Shown: positions 35,046 through 45,030 of the stretch, piece by piece
How positions within the stretch are numbered: position 1 is the first letter of the stretch
How the letters are laid out: every line of letters begins with the position of its first letter
Source of the DNA: Zasmidium citrigriseum
Taxonomy: Eukaryota; Ascomycota; Dothideomycetes; Mycosphaerellales; Mycosphaerellaceae
Assembly: GCA_002786025.1 (NCBI GenBank)
Contig: NHNW01000007.1
Coordinates: forward strand, 434,001 to 498,000
DNA length: 64,000 nt
Reading direction: 5' to 3'
Notes under the pieces: generated by a model
Database searches by the model: none
The model's input: the letters and a program-made list of their open reading frames with translations, nothing else
What the model was told of the DNA's origin: nothing
Program-made: the position numbers and the translations under genes

Positions 35046-35450
35046 GAGCCTTTCTCCTGAAGAACGAGAAGGGCTGGGCCGTTGTTTGTGACGATACGAT
35101 AGCAGAAACTTGTAATGGAGTGCGTGTGGGTGACGGGAATTGATGTTGAGATATATGTACAAATGGGAGTAAAAAGTTCGAGGTGTGCGGAATTCCATCC
35201 TCGTTGGTATCAACATGGAAAGGTGAGCAAACTTATCTTCGTGCGTGAATGTTGATGTGAGAAGACTTCACATACAAATTCACTCGCTCTTTCCTAATTC
35301 GGCACGCTAAGCTAGGCGTTTGCCTCCGCCATATTTTAGACTCGCGACCTGTTCTCCGTCGCACAACGATCCACCACGCACCACCACCGCCCTCGCCATT
35401 GCCGTCGTCGCCTGCCTGCTTGCCGGAGATCGCTCGCCCTGGAAGCCATC
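35046..35450. other. intergenic
   Basis: Between the DUF155 gene and the coiled-coil gene, both on the plus strand. No gene seen; the last 150 bases are C-rich, as in many leaders here. Confidence 0.45.
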
Positions 35451-36368
35451 ATGGCCACTAACCTCCAGCCGCAGTACAGACCGTACAGCACGATGACCGT
35501 GGAGCTCGAACCCTTCCCCGATTTCCAGAGTTGGTCTCTCCCCGCCAACATGAGCGACCACGCCACCAAACGCGAGAGCAGCACCTCCGAGATCGACTCG
35601 CTGCGAGAGAGAGTCGTCACCCTAATGAAGACCACCTACGAACAGAAGCTCAAGAACCTCGGCGTCGAGTATCAACACAAGGCCGCCATGCTACAGGTGG
35701 AATTCGAGGACAAGGCCAGAGAGCTGAGAACACAGTACTGTGGAGACCTACTACAATTGGCCAGAGGCGAGGTTGATCTCGATGAAAAAAACGACAGCTA
35801 TGGCAACAAGCACGGCAACGAGACCACCGAGGACCTGATCTCCTTCGAGAACGACGACTACCCAAGCTACACCATACCACAAAAGCGTCCCGCCGCCCGC
35901 CACGACTCGATATGCCTCATGATGGCGCAACCACGGGACAAGCCCGCCTCGGCCGCCGAGCACTGGGGCAACAGAAACGCCCACATTTCTGGACGGGAGG
36001 AGTGCAGCGCCATGTTTGGGGAGGTGGAAGATACGCTGCACAGCATGATGTCGGAGGACTCAGAGAAGACGAGGGTGGCGAGTTCTGTGTACAGCAGGGA
36101 GGAGGACGAGGAGAAGAAGGAGGAGCAGGACGACGAGTCCGACAGCGACACCCTTTCCTCATCATCATCGGAGGACGAGGACGGGAAAGAAGAGGATCCC
36201 ATCGGCGAGATGCTGGAGCGAGGCCCGACGTGGGATCTCGAGCGCGACCGGCACAACATTGGCTTGGTGGAGGAAGAGTTCGCGGCTTTGCAGAAGATGG
36301 TGGGTCGTAGGGCTGTCAAGAAGAAGATTGTTAGGCAGGGAAAGGCGAAGGTTGTGGAGATTAGCTAG
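35451..36368 (+). CDS. hypothetical coiled-coil acidic protein
   Basis: Single exon, 305 residues; no named family recognised. A heptad-rich segment at about residues 47-100 (starting SEIDSLRERV and including TYEQKLKNLGVEYQHKAAML) predicts a coiled coil. The C-terminal half has a long Glu/Asp/Ser-rich stretch and a basic end (VKKKIVRQGKAK) that could be a nuclear signal. The coiled-coil segment matches that at the N-terminus of the bromodomain protein 1 kb downstream, about 10 identities in 24 aligned positions, including TYE, EY and LQ. I infer that the two genes share ancestry, this one lacking a bromodomain. Codon usage is like the neighbours, and the start lies in a Kozak-like context (ATCATGGCC). 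Confidence 0.75.
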   Translation: MATNLQPQYRPYSTMTVELEPFPDFQSWSLPANMSDHATKRESSTSEIDSLRERVVTLMKTTYEQKLKNLGVEYQHKAAMLQVEFEDKARELRTQYCGDLLQLARGEVDLDEKNDSYGNKHGNETTEDLISFENDDYPSYTIPQKRPAARHDSICLMMAQPRDKPASAAEHWGNRNAHISGREECSAMFGEVEDTLHSMMSEDSEKTRVASSVYSREEDEEKKEEQDDESDSDTLSSSSSEDEDGKEEDPIGEMLERGPTWDLERDRHNIGLVEEEFAALQKMVGRRAVKKKIVRQGKAKVVEIS

Positions 36369-37387
36369 GAGGTTGCTGGCTTGGTTTGAGTAGCAATTGG
36401 ACGTTTGATAGCTGGGCTTGGCATGGGCCGCAAAATACGAAAGTTGGGTTGCTTGTTTGTCGCTAGCTTCACTTCAGAACCTCGAAGTGATGGGACACCT
36501 TACATTAAAGTGATTGTAGCAATCAAGGAACATGACCTAGTAGGTTACGGAGAGAATGAAGCGAAGTGTAGGTTAGGGGGTCCCGGAAGTAATAGAGCAA
36601 CCTACCTTAGAAGTGAGGAATGGGATGAAAGAACAAGTGAAGGTTCAATCAAGGCGATAAAATTGTGAGGATTGTCAGAAGTAAGGCAGCATCTCCCTTG
36701 CAAGTGACATCCTCCACCCGCAGCGTGATAGACCACAAGTCATACTGAGACGTATCCTCGATACCTTGACGAAGACCATCGGCCACATCCCGCAACGTTA
36801 CTACGTCCTCCGGATATATCTCCACTGTACGCTGGAGGTCATGAGCGCCGACATCCACGTGGAGGCTGGGAACGGTTGGAAAAGCGACGTGCATGTCCAA
36901 GATGCTCTAATAGCTATCGTTGGCGTGAACATCGCGACCGCGTTTCAAGTACTTGTCCCAGATGTTACAATAGAGTACTGGGGCGTGAATGGGGAGGCTC
37001 ATTTCGGAGCTGAGTAACCTCTCTATGATGTACCAGCCAGAGCTCATAACGATCATGGGGTTGAGGAGATGTCTGGCATGAAGCTGCGATTGCCTAGCTG
37101 AATGAAGCCACCAGAGCTGTCGTAGAACCAGCAAGTAATGGAGCAACTTACATTTTCGTAGGCCTAATTAAAGCCACGAATGAACCATAATAAGGTAGAG
37201 GGTTGACCCGCAAATGAAGTAGGATATGCAATCCATCTCCCAAATCGACTTTCACATGCCAATCCCGTTCCTTCCCTTTTGGGAGCAAACGCCGGGCTTG
37301 GCTTGGCAACCGTCTCCAGGGTCCAAAACAGAAAACACTTAAGCCAACACGGAAGCGTGTGGAACACACACCGCGCCTCACCTCAAC
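36369..37387. other. 1-kb region between the coiled-coil pair
   Basis: Lies between the hypothetical coiled-coil gene and the bromodomain gene. A possible small minus-strand gene is described separately (36649-37056). The rest should hold the 3' UTR of the first gene and the promoter of the second. Confidence 0.4.
36649..37056 (-). CDS. possible small hypothetical gene (weak)
   Basis: Two minus-strand open stretches can be joined by a 49-nt intron (donor GTACTT near 36951, acceptor TTAGAG). The result is about 119 residues starting MIVMSSGWYIIERLL and containing HVDVGAHDLQRTVEIYPEDV. The sequence looks protein-like and lacks low complexity, but the plus strand over the same bases is also open (36766-37017), so chance cannot be excluded. 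No family recognised. Confidence 0.25.
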
Positions 37388-38386
37388 ATGGACATCCAGA
37401 AGGCGGTGCGCGCCTTTCGCGCCTCCCTCGTGGAGGACCTGAAGGCCACCTACGAGAAAGACATGGCCGATCTCAAGGCCGAATACGACGACCGTGCCAC
37501 CAAACTCCAGCAAAAGCATCAAGAAACCCTCTCGGAGCTGGAGAATGGATCCGAGAAAGACTCTCTGGCTTTTGTGGCCAAATACTTCCCTGCTGCCGCC
37601 AGTGCCACCACGACTGTGAATGCCAATGCCACTGCCGGTGCCACTGCCAGTGCTCAATCAGCGTCCAACAAGCGCGCTCGCTCGCCTGCTTCGGCAGAAA
37701 TCCCCAGCATGGACGGTACTAACGAGCATCAAGATAAGCGTAGTCGCCACGAGCCCGAGCAAACGGCCGACACTCGTCCCAAGCGCACGCCCAAGCCCGC
37801 CGCAAGCAAAGAATACGGCGAGATCATCAACAAGAAGACATCTTCGGACCCGCGCCCGCTCGACATCCAATTCTGCGCCAACCTCCTCGAAGTCCTCCGA
37901 GACCCATCCCTCTACTCCAGCAACCTCCCCTTCCTCGCCCCCGTCCGCATGATGGACTACCCCGACTACTACATCAAGATCAAGAGGCCCATGGACCTAC
38001 AGACTATGGGATATAGGTTGAACAACGGCATGTATCGCAACGCGGAGGAGTTTAAGAAGGATTTCGAATTGATGATCCAGAACTGCAACGACTACAATCC
38101 TCCTGGCCAGCCGGTGCGGGATTGTGGGATTAAGTTGAGGAGGCTGTTTGAGGAGCAGTGGAATGGGAAGGACCGCTGGGTGCGGACGATGCAGAGGAAG
38201 GCTGCGCAGGAGGGTGGCGAGGATGAGGAGGAGGAGGAGGATGGTGATGATGCGGAGGCGCAACTCGAGGCGGGCCGGAAGCAGGCGATGTACAGGGAGG
38301 CAGCTAAGCGGGAGGAGGAGAGAGAGCTTGCTCGTGTTCAAGCCAAGCATCCTCGTCGTCAGGTTCGCGAAAACAACAGATTGTGA
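37388..38386 (+). CDS. single-bromodomain protein
   Basis: Single exon, 332 residues. An N-terminal coiled coil (residues 1-60, including ATYEKDMADLKAEYDDRATK) and an Ala/Thr-rich, then basic, linker (NKRARSP, PKRTPKP) lead into a bromodomain at about 155-265. The acetyl-lysine pocket elements are present: the ZA-loop PVRMMDYPDYYIKIKRPMDL, the NCNDYN motif with the key Asn, and PVRDCGIKLRRLFEEQW in helix C. The usual WPF shelf is replaced by LPF. An acidic run (EDEEEEEDGDD) and a charged helix finish the protein. The fold resembles BET-type bromodomains, but there is only one copy and no clear ET domain, so it is not simply Bdf1. Likely a nuclear reader of acetylated histones. Confidence 0.9.
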   Translation: MDIQKAVRAFRASLVEDLKATYEKDMADLKAEYDDRATKLQQKHQETLSELENGSEKDSLAFVAKYFPAAASATTTVNANATAGATASAQSASNKRARSPASAEIPSMDGTNEHQDKRSRHEPEQTADTRPKRTPKPAASKEYGEIINKKTSSDPRPLDIQFCANLLEVLRDPSLYSSNLPFLAPVRMMDYPDYYIKIKRPMDLQTMGYRLNNGMYRNAEEFKKDFELMIQNCNDYNPPGQPVRDCGIKLRRLFEEQWNGKDRWVRTMQRKAAQEGGEDEEEEEDGDDAEAQLEAGRKQAMYREAAKREEERELARVQAKHPRRQVRENNRL

Positions 38387-38540
38387 GGTATCGTCGAAGA
38401 GCCTACCGGTCTCGTGCGTTGAGGAAGGAAACGCCGAAGATTCGAGCGCACTGCATGAATGGTCAGAATTGACTTGCTGGGACTGGATATCAGGGACGTG
38501 GAAGGAGGAGAGTTCTGCTCACTGATATCTGTACTGTCCA

Positions 38541-40688
38541 TCAGATGATAGTCACAGTCCGAGGTTGACCTCCCAGCAACCAGTTTACACCCTCTCCTTT
38601 GCGGTGTACAGACCTTGCAACCAGCCCAATCCTCCGAAAAGTATCTAATCTGTCCTCGACTTCCACCAACGCAAGTGCATTGACCCACCGAACCTTATAC
38701 TTCTTGTCCTCAGACTCTTGAGGAAATTCGCCCATGGAAGCGAAAGTCATACAAAACACCTCATCCCCCACACTTCGTGTATCCGGCCCTATTGGATCGT
38801 CGAGGTAAAGGCAGGCAGATCTCCTCCGTGCATCCAGCCCCATTAGATCGTCGAAGGATATGCACGCAGATTCCTCGGTTTCCTCATCGTCTTCATCTTC
38901 GACGGGGACAAGTTGCAGATTTCCTTCGAAGGGGTCCGATCTTTCTGTCTGTCTGATCTTGCCGAGGACCATAGGGCCTCGTACCATCAGATGACCCGCC
39001 GATACTTGTCCGAAAGGATCCAACCCGACGACCTTGCAGTCAACATCGAGAATCTGCCATTCAGGTCGATAGGCATACCGGCCCTGGTCCTGAAACCAGA
39101 AATGTACGCCGTAGCGACACGAGGCCCAAGACCACGAGGGGGCAGTATATTGCGACGTCTCCTGGAATGGTATCGGCCGTGCATTGCCCGCTCGTCTCGG
39201 TACTGATGCATCGCATTTCCAGCCTAGCCCGTGGACAAAGTCGTTACTCCATATGCCTGCTAGATACCTCGCGCCGCTATAGGCGTGAAACCTCTCCGCG
39301 ATGCCAGAAAGAGCCGGGAGCCTGTCGTCTGCTTTGGTCAGGGAGCAGGCACTGTATCGATGCACGATCTTGTAGAATTCTATGGCATTGGTTGACTGCT
39401 CCTCTTCCGTGGCTGTAGGGGCAGTGAGCCAACTGGGGGTCGTGGAAAACAGTTTTTGGTTCTCGACTCTGCGTCCGACTTTGCGTTGTGGATATAGCCA
39501 TCTTTCGTCCCATTGGAAGGTTTGGCAGACGAAGTACATTCTGTCGGCATAGAAGTAGAGGGTACGGCGGGAGAGAAGAAGTTCTTGACAAGCCCAGCCC
39601 CGGTACTGCAGGAGGAAATTCTCCAAGCTGTTCACATGTTGTGCGTGGATCTTGGACTTGGAATTCGGCAGTGAGACCGTGAGTGCTGGAAGGCTGTTCG
39701 GCTCCTGGCGAGTGTTGAGGAATCCTGCATCTGCATCTTTGGCGTCTGCTGCTGCGATGGTGAGAGCCGCATTGCTGTAGATGGCGGCCATGCGAGGGCA
39801 CTCTTTTTGCCATTCTCTTTCGTCGTCCTGCACTATGCACAAGCAGTCGATCCAGAGGTAGCGGTAGCCTATGGAGCGAGTGACGTAGACGGCATCTTGG
39901 AAATTCCGGGCTAGTAAGTCGCAGGGAAGGCCCGCTGCGAAGTGGTTGAGATTGTCCTGAAGAAGGAGCGTCTTTGGTCTGCTGCTTCCCCAGCAATGGC
40001 TTAGAGCGACGTATTCAGGAACTGTGTGGTCCAGATCAAGATCCATAGTACTCCGAAGCTTGACATGCTGCCCATCCGTCCCTATTTCTAGGAGTCTCTT
40101 TGGAAGCTCCTGAGAAGTCCTTTGCTGGCACTTCTCATGCCTCTCAACGCAAGTCTTCAGCCACCTCCCAGCAAGCTCCAGCTCAGGCATCTCGTTCAAC
40201 TTCCGTCCATTGATCCACGACTCCTCGACCGAAGGCGCTTCTTCCCATAGATGGAAATCGAAGCTCGCAACAGTCCACCGCACCTTCACATCCTGAGCCC
40301 TGACACTAAAGACCGCAGCTCCTCGATCCACAGGAGCCACATCGCCGTCCAGGTCATGAAAGGTCACCTTCACCTCGAAACTCACAGGGTCACCGGCGGA
40401 AATCAGAGAACGCAGAGGGTCACCACTGGTCCCACAGATCTGGTGTACTATGGAGCACATTGAACATCCCTCGCGGGCGCTGGCTTCGAGCGAGGCGTAG
40501 CTTTCGTGAAGCTGGGAGTATTCACTGCCTTCATATCGGAAGTCATGTGTCCAGGGCTCGTGTTCGTGAAGTTCTTTCGCTGCACTGATTTTGTAAAACG
40601 CTGATTGACAGGCCTGGCACAATTGACTGCCTCCGTTGAGAGTCTGCAGATGGGGGCTCGTTACGTTGGTCATAGTCACAATCCCCAA
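38541..40688 (-). CDS. HET-domain protein (heterokaryon incompatibility family)
   Basis: Single exon, 715 residues. The HET domain spans about residues 226-375: YVALSHCWGSS, then the central RYLWIDCLCIVQDDEREWQKE and IYSNAALTIAAADAKDADAGF. In characterised relatives, this domain triggers growth arrest or cell death when genetically different hyphae fuse. The N-terminus carries a Cys-rich segment (LCQACQSAFYK and GCSMCSIVHQI), common in Pezizomycotina HET proteins. The C-terminal part (PSWSWASCRYGVHF, the usual end-of-family motif) is intact, so the gene looks complete. An alternative start is Met6. Allorecognition function here is inferred; most HET genes have no tested role. Confidence 0.93.
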   Translation of the reverse strand: MGIVTMTNVTSPHLQTLNGGSQLCQACQSAFYKISAAKELHEHEPWTHDFRYEGSEYSQLHESYASLEASAREGCSMCSIVHQICGTSGDPLRSLISAGDPVSFEVKVTFHDLDGDVAPVDRGAAVFSVRAQDVKVRWTVASFDFHLWEEAPSVEESWINGRKLNEMPELELAGRWLKTCVERHEKCQQRTSQELPKRLLEIGTDGQHVKLRSTMDLDLDHTVPEYVALSHCWGSSRPKTLLLQDNLNHFAAGLPCDLLARNFQDAVYVTRSIGYRYLWIDCLCIVQDDEREWQKECPRMAAIYSNAALTIAAADAKDADAGFLNTRQEPNSLPALTVSLPNSKSKIHAQHVNSLENFLLQYRGWACQELLLSRRTLYFYADRMYFVCQTFQWDERWLYPQRKVGRRVENQKLFSTTPSWLTAPTATEEEQSTNAIEFYKIVHRYSACSLTKADDRLPALSGIAERFHAYSGARYLAGIWSNDFVHGLGWKCDASVPRRAGNARPIPFQETSQYTAPSWSWASCRYGVHFWFQDQGRYAYRPEWQILDVDCKVVGLDPFGQVSAGHLMVRGPMVLGKIRQTERSDPFEGNLQLVPVEDEDDEETEESACISFDDLMGLDARRRSACLYLDDPIGPDTRSVGDEVFCMTFASMGEFPQESEDKKYKVRWVNALALVEVEDRLDTFRRIGLVARSVHRKGEGVNWLLGGQPRTVTII

Positions 40689-40882
40689 GACTCCAGAAAG
40701 TAACCAAGTCTCATTTACAAAGCGTCGTCGAATTGCACATTGGAAGTATTGAGAGGCTGTTGAGTGGGTCTAGCGAGGCCCAGCTTTCAGCTCGCTTCGC
40801 TTGCTCTTTTGCCAATGCCATTGAATTGCCGACTGGTCTGCCAAGTCGTTCTTCAGCTCATCGCCTGCCAGCTCGGCGCGGC

Positions 40883-42861
40883 CTACTCGAAAGAATCGCT
40901 GGTTCCCTTCCTCTCAATACCCTTCGTTGCATCGCCACCTTTGGACGAAACATACAAGAAGTAGGGCTCCTTGAAGTTATCCACATGGTTGAAGAATCTC
41001 CCAAACTCATTCTTCTCTTCCTCCTCACGGAAGATACGTTGATAGATCTCCCGCTCCTTGAATGCTTCAAGCTCCTTCTCAAACTTTGAGAATTCGAGCT
41101 TGTCTCTGCCATGCTTTGGGGCCTGAAGTGTGTTGTAGCTGTCGAAGACTGGTCGCTCGAGAAGAAGTCCGAGACCAGGTACCTTTGGGATCGAGTATCG
41201 GCTTTCGGTGAATGAATCGTCCATTGTCTCGAGCTTTCCACCGCTTCGCACCAGAAGGGTCACCATACCAATCATCTTGCGGATCTGATGCATCATGAAG
41301 CTCTGACCGTGGACTTTCAGACTTAGCCATTCTGACTTCTCCTCGTCTGGTCCTTCGCCGATAAGAATGGGCTTCTGGTTCGCAACGAACGACTTGATGT
41401 GGCGCTTGCTGCTGGGATCTTTGAACGTCTTCTGAATGGTATAGTTGTGGTAGTTCTTGGTACCCACGTACTTGTCCAGAGCGGCCTGGATCCTCTGAAT
41501 TCGCTTTTCAGGAATGCGATATCGACGCTTGGCCGCGATGTAAGCGTTGCGAAGACGCTTCGTGGCTGCACGCAAGCGAATGATGCGTTCGGTGTCAGGG
41601 TTCGTCGATGGTTGAGCTTCGGCAACGGCTTCAGTAAGAGGTGCATCTGTTGCCACTTGCTTCTCGTCGCCCGGTGCAGTGTCTCCCTCGTCCTTGGCGG
41701 TCGGCTCGTTGATGATGATGGCAGCTTCTTCAGTCACGTCTTCATCTGCACATTCATCTTTGAAGCTCTTGCCCGCCTTGACCGGCTGGTCGACATCTGC
41801 ATCTGCTTTGGCTGATTTTGCACTGGCTTCTTCTTCTCCTTGCAGTGCCTTGACCACCTCCCATCTGATGTCCTCGTCGATCGTCTCCAGAATTGGTTTG
41901 ATATCTTCTTCATCGACTTTCTCCCAGAAGCCCTTGACTTCTTCTTGACGGCTGTCGTATCCCTCGCGATCGCCAACCTCATCTGCGATCGCCTCCATCT
42001 GCTTTGCAAGCCAGCTGCTCGGATGAGGTGGCAGGAAAGCGTGCGATGGTATCAAATACTCGTACCATCTGCTGTCGCAAGCTTGGTAGCACGAGAAACT
42101 GCCGATGGTGCGCTCGATTCCCCAGACACGAATCTGAGGACTGAGTTCGGCATTGATTCTCTCAACGATATCGTCATCCTCGACGATCAGCTTCAGACTG
42201 ACCATGTTCCCGGCTGCATGAACACCCTTGTCCGTTCTGGCGCATCGCACCAAGCCACTCTTCTTCGGATCCTCTGCGTTGGCCTTGCTGATCGCACCTG
42301 CCTTGACGAACGCCTGGAACAGATCGCCTTCAATGGTCTTCTCTGTTCCAGATATCTGCATGCCCTTGTATCCAGTTCCCGAGTATCCAATCAGAACAGC
42401 GACCTTTCGCTTCGGCTTTCGTTCTTCGGCATCGATTTCCTCCTTGGAGAATTGAATGCCCTGGCCTACGGCGCCTTCCCTCAGGCGTCGTTCTTGAGCT
42501 TCCTCGTTCTTTTTACGTTTGTCTGGATTGCTCGCGCTTGGGTCAGAGTCAGTCTCATTCCGTTAAATGCTAGTAGCTCACACGGTCCAACTTACAAGTA
42601 CTCTGCTCGTCCCATATCGCCTTTCTTATGGCGCTTATTGTCGTTACGTCCACCTCGTGATCCATGGCGCATGTTGTTGTCGTGGAAGTTGCCTTTCCTC
42701 TTATTGCGGCGGCCGTGGTCGTCGGCTCTGTCACCCTCGTCCTCATTTCTCTTCTTGTCGCGGGACTTGCTCGACTCGGCAGCGTCTGCAGCTGGCGCTG
42801 ACCGTGTAGCACCTTCGATGGCGTTGTTCGCATCTTCGAGAATCGCAGTGGAGTGCTCCAT
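40883..42861 (-). CDS. PUS1: tRNA pseudouridine synthase Pus1
   Basis: Isomerises uridines in tRNAs (and some other RNAs) in the nucleus. Two exons, 42861-42596 and 42536-40883, with a 59-nt intron, give 639 residues. The catalytic Asp191 lies in RCARTDKGVHAAG. The upstream KRKVAVLIGYSGTGYKGMQ is the conserved TruA-type strand, split from the start by the intron; the joint reads RAEYFASNPDKRKK. The C-terminal half has the FAVRTF-equivalent region HNYTIQKTF and FMMHQIRKMIGM. Two additions stand out: a basic, Asn/Arg-rich N-terminal tail (HGRRNKRKGN, GSRGGRNDNKRHKK) and an acidic insertion of roughly 80 residues between the catalytic core and the RNA-binding half. Confidence 0.95.
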
Positions 42862-43201
42862 GACGTCGAGCAGCTGCGCATTGGTTGATGATTGTGATGG
42901 TGAGTGAGGAGGGATTGATCAGATGCAAATTCGGTGAAGTCGAGCTCCATTCGCCGCTAAAATTAAGCTTCGCGCGTGGACCGGGGTGACACGCGCCGAT
43001 CGGCACGGCTGGTCCCGCCTCCGCGCATGCGACTTCAGGCTTCGAGGCCGTTTGCGACGCTCTTCTTTCTTGCTTGCTCATCAGCACCGCTTGACTGCGC
43101 GTGCCTGACCATCCACCGACGACTCGCTCCCACGCTCGCTCTGATACATCTTCAACATCGACACAACTGCCAACCGACTACGACCTATACCGCCCGCAAC
43201 C
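42862..43201. promoter_or_regulatory. short bidirectional promoter, PUS1 / TFA1
   Basis: Only 340 bases separate the start codons of PUS1 (-) and TFIIE-alpha (+), so both promoters and leaders must lie here. The right half is C-rich with short CA runs. Two housekeeping RNA-metabolism genes may be co-expressed from it; this is inference from layout. Confidence 0.5.
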
Positions 43202-44578
43202 ATGGCCGAACTCGCGAACCAACTCATCCGCACCACAGCGCGCACCTTCTACACCGTCGAACAAGCACTCGTGATCGACGCACTTGTGATCCACTCTACT
43301 CTCTCCGACAACGATCTCGCAAAGGTCCTCACTATCAACCCGAAAACGCTGAGGAAGCACTGCGGACGGCTCAAGGAGGACGGCCTGCTCAGTATTCAGA
43401 TCCGAGCTGAGCGCCGTGTAGATCAGGCGCCGAGCTACCATGGCAACAATCCACAGACTGGAAAGGAGCGGCTGACGAATCGAGACTGGTATTACTTAAA
43501 CTACCACCGCGCGATCGACAGCATCAAGTACAGGATGCACAAGCTCAACAAGCACATCGACAGCCTGGGTATGCCCACGACCGAGAAGAAAGATCTATCA
43601 TGTCCACGATGCAAGAGCCAATATACTGAGTTAGAGGTTCTCGATAACCTCGACCGCTACACCGGGCAATTCCTTTGCCACCGATGCAAGCATCCGCTGG
43701 ATGCGGTAGAAGAAGAAGAGCGTGCGAACGAGAACGAGAGCATGCGACGTCTGAACTTGCAGTTCGAAAAGCTTCAGCAGCTTTTGCAAAGTATTGATGC
43801 CGCAGCTGTACCTGAGAACGATTTCGACACAGCTTTGAGCAAACACAAACCGATTCCAAGGGACGATGCCGATCCAGGTGCAAGGACCGAGATTGTGGAG
43901 GACAAGGGCAAGCACCTGCAGAGTACCAAGGGTCTTGAGATCAAGCCAGAGAAAATTGCGGTTCAGGTTCAGGATGACGAGGATGTCAAGCGTGAGACTG
44001 CGGCTGCCGAAGCCGAGGCGAGAAAGGCGAAGGAGGCTAAAGCGAACGCGCTGCCAGAGTGGATGGCGAGGAGCACAATCACACAAGATATCACGAGGGA
44101 GGGCGCAAAAGAAGAAAGGGAGCGACTGGAACGCGAAGCGCACGCAGGTGTTATCAAGGAGGACGATGGCGAGGAGAAAAAGCCATCCGCCGACAACGAC
44201 GACGTCATGGCCGCGTACTGGAAGGAGCTGGCGCTGGCTCGAGAGAAGGAAGCACAGCAGGCTCGTGAGGAGGAAGAAGAGGACGACGATGATGATGAGG
44301 ACGAGTTCGAGGATGTTGATGTGAGCGGTGGTGGTAACACCCCTGCAAATGGCGGCGTGAACGGCACAGCGGCTACTTCGACTGGAATGAATACGCCGTT
44401 GAACGCAGAAAGCAGCAACGCCACAGACGATGAGCGAGATACGAAGCGAGTACGGATAGAAGAACCCTCTTCGTCGAACGCGGCGAACGGAGCGAACGGA
44501 CAGGTCGAGAAGGCATCGGAAGACACGCCAGCAGCGAGTGATGCAGACGATGACGAGCTCGAATTCCAGGATGTCTGA
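43202..44578 (+). CDS. TFA1: transcription initiation factor TFIIE, alpha subunit
   Basis: General RNA polymerase II factor that recruits and stimulates TFIIH. Single exon, 458 residues. A winged-helix domain at about 5-95 starts RTTARTFYTVEQALVIDALV and has LAKVLTINPKTLRKHCGRLKEDG split across its recognition helix. A zinc ribbon follows with Cys134, Cys137, Cys159 and Cys162 (SCPRC, then FLCHRC). The C-terminal half is disordered, with Ala/Lys/Glu helices and the acidic DEDEFEDVDV typical of the TFIIH-binding tail; the last residues (DDDELEFQDV) are also acidic. Length is close to yeast Tfa1 (482). Confidence 0.96.
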   Translation: MAELANQLIRTTARTFYTVEQALVIDALVIHSTLSDNDLAKVLTINPKTLRKHCGRLKEDGLLSIQIRAERRVDQAPSYHGNNPQTGKERLTNRDWYYLNYHRAIDSIKYRMHKLNKHIDSLGMPTTEKKDLSCPRCKSQYTELEVLDNLDRYTGQFLCHRCKHPLDAVEEEERANENESMRRLNLQFEKLQQLLQSIDAAAVPENDFDTALSKHKPIPRDDADPGARTEIVEDKGKHLQSTKGLEIKPEKIAVQVQDDEDVKRETAAAEAEARKAKEAKANALPEWMARSTITQDITREGAKEERERLEREAHAGVIKEDDGEEKKPSADNDDVMAAYWKELALAREKEAQQAREEEEEDDDDDEDEFEDVDVSGGGNTPANGGVNGTAATSTGMNTPLNAESSNATDDERDTKRVRIEEPSSSNAANGANGQVEKASEDTPAASDADDDELEFQDV

Positions 44579-44805
44579 AAAGTGGCTCACACGCAAAGGA
44601 TTTTGAACTGGAATTAGCGCGGCGTGTGGAGTTAAAACTTGATTGCAGATCAAACGTGGTTCAAACTATCAAGGTTTTTTGTTCTTCGAGCATTGATCTT
44701 TTATCTGACAGGAATACGATTTCGTGAATCGTATGGTGACCTGCCTACTGGCGATTTGGAAGGTGGTTGGCAATGGCCGTGGTTTCGAACCCCTCACAGC
44801 CCCAA

Positions 44806-45030
44806 CGCAAGAGCTCGAGCATGTGCGAGTGAGAATCCCCAACTTAGACCAGCTCTAACGCAAGAGCTCGAGCGTGTGCGAATGAGGATCCCAGACTCAG
44901 ACCAGCTCGACCGCAAAAGCTCGAGCGTGTGCGAATGAGGATCCTAGACTTAGACCAGCTCGACCGCAAGAGCTTGAGCATGTGCGAATGAGGATCCCGA
45001 AGTTAGAGCAGCTGAGCCGCAAAATGCGCT
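44806..45030. repeat. 53-bp minisatellite, four copies plus a partial fifth
   Basis: Units begin with CGCAA at 44806, 44859, 44912, 44965 and 45018, an exact 53-base period. Each unit reads roughly CGCAAGAGCTCGAGC(A/G)TGTGCGAATGAGGATCC..., then ...GA(C/A)TTAGACCAGCTC(G/T)A. Units differ by a few substitutions and no indels, so the period is conserved while the bases drift. It lies 230 bases past the TFA1 stop codon and may fall in its 3' UTR or terminator region. Confidence 0.92.

Noticed and set aside
44776..44805. tRNA-like GGTTTCGAACCCC sequence
   Set aside because: The T-stem does not pair fully and no anticodon or acceptor arm could be placed at the right distance.
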